Shown: positions 30,094-37,738 of the stretch, one piece after another
Numbering within the stretch: position 1 is the first letter of the stretch
Layout of the letters: each line of letters starts with the position of its first letter
Assembly (NCBI GenBank): GCA_016187835.1
Contig: JACPIY010000026.1
Location: forward strand, 1 to 46,393
Length of the DNA stretch: 46,393 bases
DNA from: Deltaproteobacteria bacterium
Lineage (GTDB): Bacteria > Desulfobacterota_D > UBA1144 > Nemesobacterales > CSP1-2
Direction: 5' to 3'
Position numbers and translations under genes: made by a program
Notes under the pieces: model-generated
The model's input: the letters and a program-made list of their open reading frames with translations, nothing else
The model's database searches: none
What the model was told of the DNA's origin: nothing

Positions 30094-30546
30094 CTACTCT
30101 CTGGATTCACTTACTTTAGCTTCTATTCTTAAGCTTATTTCAATAAGCTCCTTCACCTTAGGGTCCCATAGGTCAGCAAGCTCTTTTGGTGTTTTACCGT
30201 ATCTATCCAGTTCGCCACTTACCATGTCGCAGAGCGCCTCCCAGATATGTGCAGCTTCTGCCCGCACATTCCTCGCTATTGATTCTTCTCTTGGTTTAAG
30301 ATTAAGCTCATCTTTTAATTCTCTTATGATCTTTCGCATTTTTTCAACATCTTGAAGCACTGAATTTCGAACCTTGTCACCCGGTTGATCATTTACCCTA
30401 TAGGTTATTTTCTCCCTATCCTGAACAATTAATAGCCGCTCAATTAGCTCAATGGACTTTTCTAGCATGTATAAACCCGCTGTTATAACTCTCTGATGGT
30501 ATTGATTAATCTCCATATTATCTACCAGGGGATCAGGCGTTATCAA
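30094..30546 (-). CDS. hypothetical helical protein, distant paralogue of 32627-33076
   Basis: ELKDELNLKPREES...AAHIWEAL...YGKTPKELADLWDPKVKELIEISLRIE. Confidence 0.6.
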   Translation of the reverse strand: MITPDPLVDNMEINQYHQRVITAGLYMLEKSIELIERLLIVQDREKITYRVNDQPGDKVRNSVLQDVEKMRKIIRELKDELNLKPREESIARNVRAEAAHIWEALCDMVSGELDRYGKTPKELADLWDPKVKELIEISLRIEAKVSESRE

Positions 30547-30558
30547 TAACTATTCCTT

Positions 30559-31158
30559 CTAAGACGTTTTTGCCACATCTTCACAGCGGTCAATCGCCTC
30601 TTCGAGTGTTTCGTAGATGTCCTTCCATTTGATTATCTCAACCGGGTCAGAAGCTGAATTAAATAAATCGGAAAGTGCCTTCCTATAGGTTCTATCTGCT
30701 TCGTTCTCAAGCCGATTGGTTTCGATACAGATGTCGAAGATCAAACTATGCTCCTTCAAATTCCTGAGCCCATTTACACCTTTTGTCACCTGTTCTACAG
30801 CTCTCCCAAGTATATCAGTTAAAGCTATAGCCTCGGGGATCGCTGTCTTTATTTTGTAAAAGAAGACTCTCTCGCAGACAGAGTCAATAAGGTCAAGGAC
30901 ATCATCTATCTTTGTTATAAGAGCATAAATGGATTCACGGTCAATCGGGGTAACAAATGTTTTATGCAGACTGGATACGGTTTCATGTGTTATATGGTCG
31001 GCTTCGTGTTCAACATATTTTATCTGCCTGGCTTTCTCATCAACATTTGATAAATCCTGCATCATCTCCTCAAGGAGCCCTATTCCACGAAGCATCTTCT
31101 CGGATGCCCCATCAAAGTAGTCAAAAAATTTTTCTTCTTTAGGCAAAAATCTAAACAT
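30559..31158 (-). CDS. DUF47 / PhoU-like protein (TIGR00153-like)
   Basis: FFDYFDGASEKMLRG, EHEADHITHETVSSLHKTFVTPIDRESIYALITKIDDVLDLID. Confidence 0.88.
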   Translation of the reverse strand: MFRFLPKEEKFFDYFDGASEKMLRGIGLLEEMMQDLSNVDEKARQIKYVEHEADHITHETVSSLHKTFVTPIDRESIYALITKIDDVLDLIDSVCERVFFYKIKTAIPEAIALTDILGRAVEQVTKGVNGLRNLKEHSLIFDICIETNRLENEADRTYRKALSDLFNSASDPVEIIKWKDIYETLEEAIDRCEDVAKTS

Positions 31159-31171
31159 AAGGTCTCCTTTT

Positions 31172-32134
31172 TCACTCTTTGTCTTTGGATTTTTGTAATA
31201 TTCCCTCTAAATACTCAATGGCTTTCTCCGAGAGAAGTATTCTCTCTCCTTTACCATTCTCTATTGCCTTCTCACTGAGAGCGTTCTCAATATATGGTAA
31301 AGCTGCCGAATTAAGTTCGAGTAGAGCATCAATACACAAGATAAGGGTATACCAATCACTCTCATTTAATCCGGCTATGAGTTCTGGGATAACTTTTACG
31401 ATTTCATCTTTATTAGCGCCAATTTCTAATAGAGCCAAAGCCGAAGACAACCTAACTTCCCATTCTTCGTCTTCGAGTCTTTTAAGAAGCGGTCGGATAG
31501 CTCTGGGATCACCAATTTCCCCTAATAGTCTAGCGGCCTCAGCCCGTCTTTTTACACTCAGATTTTTTTCATCTTTGAAGGAAGTGCATTTTTTTCTGAC
31601 CAATGTTTCTATAAGTAGTATAACAACATCTTTGTCAAATTGAAGCAATGCTTTACTCGCAGTCTCTCCTGCATAGTCATCTTCGAGCAGTTCGATTATA
31701 TAGGGTATAGCTCTCTTTTCTCTGAAAGTTGCAAGAGCCTCGGCTGCGTCTCTTAAATGATTCTCTTTTAGACACTTAAGTAGCGGTTCTATTGCCCTCT
31801 CATCGCCTAATATTCCAAGCTGCCTGGCGGCTTGATTTCTCACGGTTTCTTCAGCAAAGCGAACCTGAGGGTCGAGTAAGTCGAGGTCGCACAAATCCAG
31901 CACCTCTATAAGTCCCTGAACAGTCTCTTCACCGCCGATCATTCCGAGGGCTTCGGCCGCCAGGCAGCGTGGTTCCGAGAAAAGGGATGGAGGAGAAAGC
32001 AAAAAACTAACAAGCGGCTTTACCGCTATCTTTCCGTATTTAATTAATTCGAGCAACACACTCATATTATTCCCAAGGTTATTAAGACCCTCTACCAGTT
32101 TTTCTATTTCTTTTTCCCGATAGATTTTAGCCAT
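31172..32134 (-). CDS. HEAT-repeat protein
   Basis: Repeated ARLLGEIGDPRAIRPLLKRLEDEEWEVRLSSALALLEIG units. Confidence 0.88.
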   Translation of the reverse strand: MAKIYREKEIEKLVEGLNNLGNNMSVLLELIKYGKIAVKPLVSFLLSPPSLFSEPRCLAAEALGMIGGEETVQGLIEVLDLCDLDLLDPQVRFAEETVRNQAARQLGILGDERAIEPLLKCLKENHLRDAAEALATFREKRAIPYIIELLEDDYAGETASKALLQFDKDVVILLIETLVRKKCTSFKDEKNLSVKRRAEAARLLGEIGDPRAIRPLLKRLEDEEWEVRLSSALALLEIGANKDEIVKVIPELIAGLNESDWYTLILCIDALLELNSAALPYIENALSEKAIENGKGERILLSEKAIEYLEGILQKSKDKE

Positions 32135-32630
32135 TACACCGACGCCTCTCTAATACAGCGGTTAGTTTATCCAGGGAAACACTAGCAGATTCTCTGACAT
32201 AATTACTGCAATCCCTAGTTGCTCTTTTTAAAGCCTCTATAACTTCGTCTTGCCCACTAAAATTACTAAGAACGGTTGCGGCTTTACCTCTTACCAGGAA
32301 TGAACGACTGTTTAGCATCTTAATTAAAAACGGCACTGCCCTCTCGCCTCCGATTTTACCAAGGGCTTCAGCAATTTCCTCTATGAGAAAGTAATCATTA
32401 GTTTTGCTGAGCAAATCAATAAGCGGCTTTATAGCTACTCGCTCACGTCTCTCACCCAGGATGTAGCAGGCTCTATATACAGTAGATGGCTCGAAATGAT
32501 TCAAAGAATGTAAGAGTTTCTCGGTGTAGCTTTTCTCATCCCACTCTTTTATGTTTCTGCCGCAGTGTGGACAGTCATTTTCATCCTTTGAAACCTCAGC
32601 CCAGCAAAATGGACAGAAATGGTGAATCAT
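32127..32630 (-). CDS. zinc-ribbon + HEAT-repeat protein
   Basis: HFCPFCWAEVSKDENDCPHCGRN; EALGKIGGERAVPFLIKMLNSRSFLVRGKAATVL. Confidence 0.8.
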   Translation of the reverse strand: MIHHFCPFCWAEVSKDENDCPHCGRNIKEWDEKSYTEKLLHSLNHFEPSTVYRACYILGERRERVAIKPLIDLLSKTNDYFLIEEIAEALGKIGGERAVPFLIKMLNSRSFLVRGKAATVLSNFSGQDEVIEALKRATRDCSNYVRESASVSLDKLTAVLERRRCNG

Positions 32631-33076
32631 AGCTTTTCTCCTTGTATTTCTCTATTTTTATATTTTGAACTGGCAATCTTACAAATTTCATTAACCAGAC
32701 TCATTATTTCATCTACCCGCGGGTCTATAAATTCCCGGAGTTCATCTGGGACTTCTCCATAACCACGAAGCCTTTTTGATTTTATCTCCTCCAGATTTAC
32801 CCACTGAATAGTCATAGAACCTAGTATTCGGCTTTTCGTCTCTTCTCTTCGTCTCTCCAAGTTCAGTTCTTGAACTATATGGTTTATCAACTCTTTTATA
32901 CTCTCTATGCGTTTTAGAATTAAGACCTTTTCCCAGGAAGAGAGATTATCTACGGTTTCGGTCATGATTTTTCTCCGATTAGTACTCTTTATAATCTTCT
33001 CCACGTCGGAGATCGTATCCTCAAGAACCTGCATAGATACGGCAAGACGTGTCTTATGGTTTCGTGATATTTCCAT
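32627..33076 (-). CDS. hypothetical helical protein, distant paralogue of 30094-30546
   Basis: IVQELNLERRREETK...WVNLEEI..RLRGYGEVPDELREFIDPRVDEIMSLVNEI. Confidence 0.6.
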   Translation of the reverse strand: MEISRNHKTRLAVSMQVLEDTISDVEKIIKSTNRRKIMTETVDNLSSWEKVLILKRIESIKELINHIVQELNLERRREETKSRILGSMTIQWVNLEEIKSKRLRGYGEVPDELREFIDPRVDEIMSLVNEICKIASSKYKNREIQGEKL

Positions 33077-33204
33077 GTCTGTTCCTTTTTATGAATCTAC
33101 GTTTTTTCTTTATTGTGGGCTTCGTGTCCATTCATGATTATCTTCCCTGCCTCTTGTAACCAAAGGTTTTTTCCCAAGGGGTAAATCAATGAGATTTTTT
33201 CTTT

Positions 33205-33471
33205 TCATATTTTAGTAACCTCATTAAATGTAGAATAGGATTTGAGCAGCAAAGAATGGTTTTTCCTTAGCTCAAGGCTGACTAGAGGACTTCTTTGTGC
33301 TAGAGGCACTCTGGGTGTGGGTTTGGAATTAACAGTTAGCCTCTTAGGTTTAGATAAGGGCTTTTTATAAATAAATCCCTCTCCGTAGAAGACATTACGT
33401 AATACGTACCTTATCTTTTTCCACACGAAAAAAGATCTTGCACTATTCAGGGCATTGTTTGGGTGAGTCAT
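33205..33471 (-). CDS. small basic ORF, first ORF downstream of fluoride riboswitch #2
   Basis: ATG at 33471 preceded by AGAGGTAGGAG; GGTAGGAG is exactly complementary to CTCCTACC at the 3' end of the aptamer. No recognised homologue. Confidence 0.45.
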   Translation of the reverse strand: MTHPNNALNSARSFFVWKKIRYVLRNVFYGEGFIYKKPLSKPKRLTVNSKPTPRVPLAQRSPLVSLELRKNHSLLLKSYSTFNEVTKI

Positions 33472-33538
33472 CTCCTACCTCTAAACTCATCTTGAAGGCA
33501 TTTCGATAAGACAAATTAGCCTCCGTCGGAATTTATTC

Positions 33539-33600
33539 TGGTAGGAGTTATTAACTGCCCCGGTCGGGTCAGTAATTAGAGGTGAACTCCATCACCTTAA
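33539..33600 (-). ncRNA. fluoride riboswitch (crcB motif) #2
   Basis: Minus strand: AAGGTGATGGAGTTCACCTCTAATTACTGACCCGACCGGGGCAGTTAATAACTCCTACC; GGTGA/TCACC stem, CTGACCC/GGGGCAG stem, GGAGT/ACTCC long-range pairing; aligns along its length with copy #1. Confidence 0.9.
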
Positions 33601-33602
33601 CT

Positions 33603-33630
33603 AATATATACAACCCGCTCGTATTGTCAA
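33603..33630 (-). promoter_or_regulatory. sigma-70 type promoter for riboswitch #2
   Basis: Minus strand TTGACA-ATACGAGCGGGTTGTA-TATATT, 16-nt spacer; identical boxes and spacing to promoter at 18273. Confidence 0.75.
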
Positions 33631-33711
33631 TTTTTGGCGGGTTCTAAATTTTACTTGACCTCATTGACTTTTTTTTATAATATATGATTCCAAGGAGAAT
33701 AGGGGAACAGA

Positions 33712-34170
33712 TTGCTTAAAGTAGATTACGAAGAGCTATATAGACAAATTTCAGAGATATTTAACCTGCAGAAAGGTTGTGTTTTTATGTGTGAAGTTGA
33801 TAAGCATGCCAATCTTTTGGAATTTACCTATCCACCTAAGCTAATAAAAAACAAAGTCCCTATAGATAATAAAACCATCGTGGGGAGAGCGGTTATTGCC
33901 AAGCGTTCTTATATATCAAATAATGTCGAGAAAGAAAGCAACTTTGCTGTGCTTAATTGCCTTATGGCAATGGGGGCTGCCCCTGTTCAGAAGATGATCA
34001 CTTATCCAATCTTATCCGGCGACAAGGTAAGGGCTGTTCTTCAAGTCGCGAGAAGGGGAAAAACTCTTTCCGAGTCCCCGGATTTTCAGAAAGATGACCT
34101 AGGAAAGATAAAATCAATTCTCGATGATTTGCTCTCTCTTCATATTGTCAAATCCGCTTGGGGAGAGTAG
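33712..34170 (+). CDS. GAF-domain-like protein (TTG start)
   Basis: TIVGRAVIAKRSYISNNVEKESNF...ITYPILSGDKVRAVLQVARRGK. Confidence 0.7.
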   Translation: MLKVDYEELYRQISEIFNLQKGCVFMCEVDKHANLLEFTYPPKLIKNKVPIDNKTIVGRAVIAKRSYISNNVEKESNFAVLNCLMAMGAAPVQKMITYPILSGDKVRAVLQVARRGKTLSESPDFQKDDLGKIKSILDDLLSLHIVKSAWGE

Positions 34171-34961
34171 TTTTGAGCTGCCTAGAAGTTGCTGAGGAAG
34201 CGGCGCGGGAAGCAGGAAAAATTCTTAGAGAAAACCTTGGCAAAGTAAAAGAGATCGAGTATAAAGCCAAAAATAGTATTGTAACCGAAGTAGATACCAA
34301 ATCAGAAAACCTCATAATTAAAATCATTAAAACGAATTTTCCTTCGCATGATATTTTTGCTGAAGAATCAGGTAGAGATAAGAAAACTTCAAGTCATGTT
34401 TGGATAATAGATCCTCTGGACGGTACGACCAACTATGCACATACCTATCCGGTTTTTTCTGTATCAATAGCGCTGGAAATTGAGGGATTTATTAAACTTG
34501 GAGTTGTTTACGACCCTATAAGGGATGAATTCTTCAGTGCCGAGTTTGGAAATGGAGCGTACTTGAACCGGGATAAGATAAAGATTTCCGAGACAAGAAT
34601 CGTGGAGGAAAGTTTACTGTGTACAGGTTTTACACATGAAAACGAGTGGATGGTGGATGAGAATTTAAAACACTTCGAGAATTTTATAAGAAGGGCAAGA
34701 GCTGTAAGACGCGACGGCTCTGCAGCACTTGACCTTTGCTACGTTGCATGCGGTAGATATGATGGTTTTTGGGAACTGGGGCTTCACGCATGGGATACTG
34801 CTGCGGGATTGTTGATTCTAAAGGAGTCTGGCGGAAGAATAACTGATTTTTCGAATAGCGAATTTACTATCTATAGTGAAGAGATACTGGCTACTAATGG
34901 AATGATTCATGATGAGATGATTGGTGTACTTTCTTTGGGGAGAGGAAAACGTATCAACTGA
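34158..34961 (+). CDS. suhB: inositol monophosphatase family protein
   Basis: DIFAEESG, WIIDPLDGTTNYAHTYPVFSVSIAL, AALDLCYVACGRYDGFWE..LHAWDTAAG. Confidence 0.9.
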   Translation: MGRVVLSCLEVAEEAAREAGKILRENLGKVKEIEYKAKNSIVTEVDTKSENLIIKIIKTNFPSHDIFAEESGRDKKTSSHVWIIDPLDGTTNYAHTYPVFSVSIALEIEGFIKLGVVYDPIRDEFFSAEFGNGAYLNRDKIKISETRIVEESLLCTGFTHENEWMVDENLKHFENFIRRARAVRRDGSAALDLCYVACGRYDGFWELGLHAWDTAAGLLILKESGGRITDFSNSEFTIYSEEILATNGMIHDEMIGVLSLGRGKRIN

Positions 34962-35069
34962 ACCTTAGTTATGCTATAACTGTACTTATTGTTTTATTCT
35001 ATAATCCTTATTTTTCATTACAAATTGCCAGAGGAGTTAAGACTGAACAACTAGATATGTGCTCCACTC

Positions 35070-36632
35070 TTAATTCGAAGGTCTTAACTTAAACTTGATT
35101 TCATATCGCTTCATCTTCTTTATCAATCCCGACCGGCTGAGTCCTAACGCCTTCGCTGCTTGCAGTTGATTCTGTTTGCAGGTTTGTAATGCTTCTTCTA
35201 TCATACGCCTTTCTACTTCCTCTACGGTTTCCTTCAATGAGCGCACTGGCCTTAACTTTGAATCTACCATTTCAGTGCTAATCTTCTTCATAGTTTCCGG
35301 CAAGTCCTCTTCCGTTATCGCTTCTCGAGGGGTCAAAACCACAATACGCTTAAGCTCGTTTTCCAACTGTCTCACATTTCCCGGCCAAGGATAATTCATA
35401 AGACACCTAACCGCGCCTGCCGATAGCTTTTTCGGGTCCTTCTTCATTTCCCGACAGTACTTGTCCAGGAGATGGTTTGCCAGTATCGGAATATCCTCTG
35501 GTATTTCCCGCAGTGGCGGCATCTCGATATGGATCACTTTCAAGCGGTAGTAAAGGTCCTCACGGAGGTTTCCTTTTTTGATCTCCTCTTCCAAATCCTT
35601 ATTTGTTGCTGCGATGATTCGGACATCTACAGGAACGGCTTTCCTACCCCCAACTCGCTCTATTAATCTCTCCTGCAGCACACGAAGAATCTTGGCTTGG
35701 GCTAGGAGGCTTAGGTCTCCAATCTCGTCCAGAAAAAGAGTGCCGCCGTTTGCCGCCTCAAATTTCCCAATCCGCCCCTCCACTCCTGTTGCCACACCCT
35801 TTTCAATTCCAAATAGCTCACTCTCCACGAGGTTTTCCGGCAGGGCTGCGGAGTTCAGTGCGACAAACGGACTGTGCGAGCGGGAGCTATTATAGTGAAT
35901 CGCTTTGGCTGCCAGTTCTTTGCCGGTTCCGCTTTCGCCTGTAATCAAAACATCTACGGAACTGTCGCTGATCTGCTCGATCAACCTGACGACATTTTGA
36001 ATAAGGGTACTTGTTCCAATGATGTTTTGTGCAGAAAATTTCCCCTTGACCTCTTTCCATAGCTGTGAGTTCTCTTCCAGTAGCTGGCCACGATGGCGCT
36101 TTAGCTCCTCAACCACATGCGCTGTTTCAATAGCAATTGCCACCTGTTCGGCTAAGACTTCCAGAATCTCTTCATCATCCTTATTGAATGCTCCGCTCTT
36201 TTTATTCAATATTTGAAAGGTTCCGATGATCTCTCCTTCATTCTTGCGGAGTGGTACTGCTAGCAAACTCCGTGTGCAATACCCCGTACATTCATCAATT
36301 TCTTTATAAAAACGCGAATCCTGATAAGCTTCTTCCACATTGATTGTTTGACCGGTGAGCGCTGCCGCTCCGGCAAGCCCTAGACGGGCATCAAATCGAA
36401 TCGGCTCGCTGTCGAGAGTCACTATTGACCATAGCTCAAATTTCTCACGGTCTAGAAGAAAAATACTCGCTCTATCGGCTTCCATGAGCTTCGTAGCTTC
36501 CTCAGCTATCAGGTTTAAGAGTGAAGTAAGATCCCTCTCAGCATTTATCTTCTGGGAGATTTTGAGAATCGCCAGGAGTTTGTCACCGAGTTGTTTTCGT
36601 TTATAAATATCTCTTCTATCGATAGAACTCAT
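35070..36632 (-). CDS. GAF-AAA+-HTH sigma-54 activator with GVATGV in place of GAFTGA
   Basis: GAF domain; GESGTGKELAAKAIHYNS; LFGIEKGVATGVEGRIGKFEAANGGTLFLDEIGDL; C-terminal Fis-type HTH. Confidence 0.93.
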   Translation of the reverse strand: MSSIDRRDIYKRKQLGDKLLAILKISQKINAERDLTSLLNLIAEEATKLMEADRASIFLLDREKFELWSIVTLDSEPIRFDARLGLAGAAALTGQTINVEEAYQDSRFYKEIDECTGYCTRSLLAVPLRKNEGEIIGTFQILNKKSGAFNKDDEEILEVLAEQVAIAIETAHVVEELKRHRGQLLEENSQLWKEVKGKFSAQNIIGTSTLIQNVVRLIEQISDSSVDVLITGESGTGKELAAKAIHYNSSRSHSPFVALNSAALPENLVESELFGIEKGVATGVEGRIGKFEAANGGTLFLDEIGDLSLLAQAKILRVLQERLIERVGGRKAVPVDVRIIAATNKDLEEEIKKGNLREDLYYRLKVIHIEMPPLREIPEDIPILANHLLDKYCREMKKDPKKLSAGAVRCLMNYPWPGNVRQLENELKRIVVLTPREAITEEDLPETMKKISTEMVDSKLRPVRSLKETVEEVERRMIEEALQTCKQNQLQAAKALGLSRSGLIKKMKRYEIKFKLRPSN

Positions 36633-36839
36633 GCCATTTTCCTGAAAGCTCTTGCTATTTTAACACAATACCGATTTTATTGTAGACGAAGTTTACATGG
36701 TGCCAACGGCGTGAACAATTTCCGGGAAGATCAGCCATTTTTTCCTATGCAGAAATCTATATAGGTAAACGACTTAACTAGCCGATTTCTCTATAGTTTA
36801 TTGTGCTGAGACTGCAGCTTTTCAATTTTCTACCAGGCT

Positions 36840-36855
36840 TGGCACATCACTTGCA
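36840..36855 (+). promoter_or_regulatory. sigma-54 (-24/-12) promoter
   Basis: TGGCAC-ATCAC-TTGCA, GG-N10-GC; ~53 nt upstream of ATG at 36908. Confidence 0.75.
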
Positions 36856-36907
36856 GTTGTATTTTACCATGCGAAGAATTAAAACGTTAAAAAGGGGTAA
36901 TGTACTT

Positions 36908-37660
36908 ATGATCTTATCGAGGATGGTTCAAGAAACTAAAAGTCAACCCAATCCAGAACATAAAGAACGAAGTATTCATAGTCCGGAATGGGATCAGTTA
37001 ATCGAACATCACGGTCATTGTGTAGATTTTGATAAGGGTTTTAACAATGAGCCAAAGCTCATTAGTCTAAATAGACCCATTCAAATCGTATTGGCTTCTG
37101 GCTCAAAGCTCTTTTTGGAAGGAATCCAAAGGGTTCTGGAAAATACTGGTGACATAAAGATAGCAGCTCAAGCTTCAAGCCCCGAAGAGGTTGAAAGGTG
37201 CCTCACAAATATGAGGCCTAAGGTCTTATTGCTTGATAACAGAGCACTACAGTTGAATATTAAAAAGTTATCAAATTTGATAGCAAAAGATAGTCCTAAC
37301 ACCAAATTTATTCTGTTCGGTGATCACATTGAGGATGAATCTGCTATTCCCAATGCCGTATATGTGAACAAGGATACCGATTCTTCGGAACTAATCCACA
37401 TTATTAAAAGAGTAAGTGGGTGTACGCTGGCCAAAGAGGCAAAAAGAGCAGATGGCATAAAAAATAAATTTACAAAAACTGAGATGAAAATAATAGATTC
37501 AATTGCAGAGTGTCTCAGCAACAAAGATATAGCAAAGAAGCTTTCAATAAGTGACAAAACAGTCAAAGCACACTTGTCTAATATATTTATTAAACTCGGT
37601 ATTCAAAGTAGGTACCAGCTTATTGTTTATGCAAGGAGACTTAAAGGTAGGGTGGTGTAA
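36908..37660 (+). CDS. LuxR-type response regulator (open ORF begins at 36803; start re-called)
   Basis: Receiver-like IQIVLASGSKLFLEGIQRVLENTGDIKIAAQAS..LLLDN; LuxR HTH FTKTEMKIIDSIAECLSNKDIAKKLSISDKTVKAHLSNIFIKLGI. Confidence 0.85.
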   Translation: MILSRMVQETKSQPNPEHKERSIHSPEWDQLIEHHGHCVDFDKGFNNEPKLISLNRPIQIVLASGSKLFLEGIQRVLENTGDIKIAAQASSPEEVERCLTNMRPKVLLLDNRALQLNIKKLSNLIAKDSPNTKFILFGDHIEDESAIPNAVYVNKDTDSSELIHIIKRVSGCTLAKEAKRADGIKNKFTKTEMKIIDSIAECLSNKDIAKKLSISDKTVKAHLSNIFIKLGIQSRYQLIVYARRLKGRVV

Positions 37661-37738
37661 GAACTTCTTAGCTATCTGCTTTCTCTTGCTTATATAAAAG
37701 CCTCGGGTTTTTCTCTGTCTCATTCGCAAATCGGGTTG

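Noticed and set aside
30559-31158. Pit-type phosphate transport module around the DUF47 gene
   Set aside because: No Pit permease or Pst genes adjacent; neighbours are HEAT, hypothetical and enolase genes.
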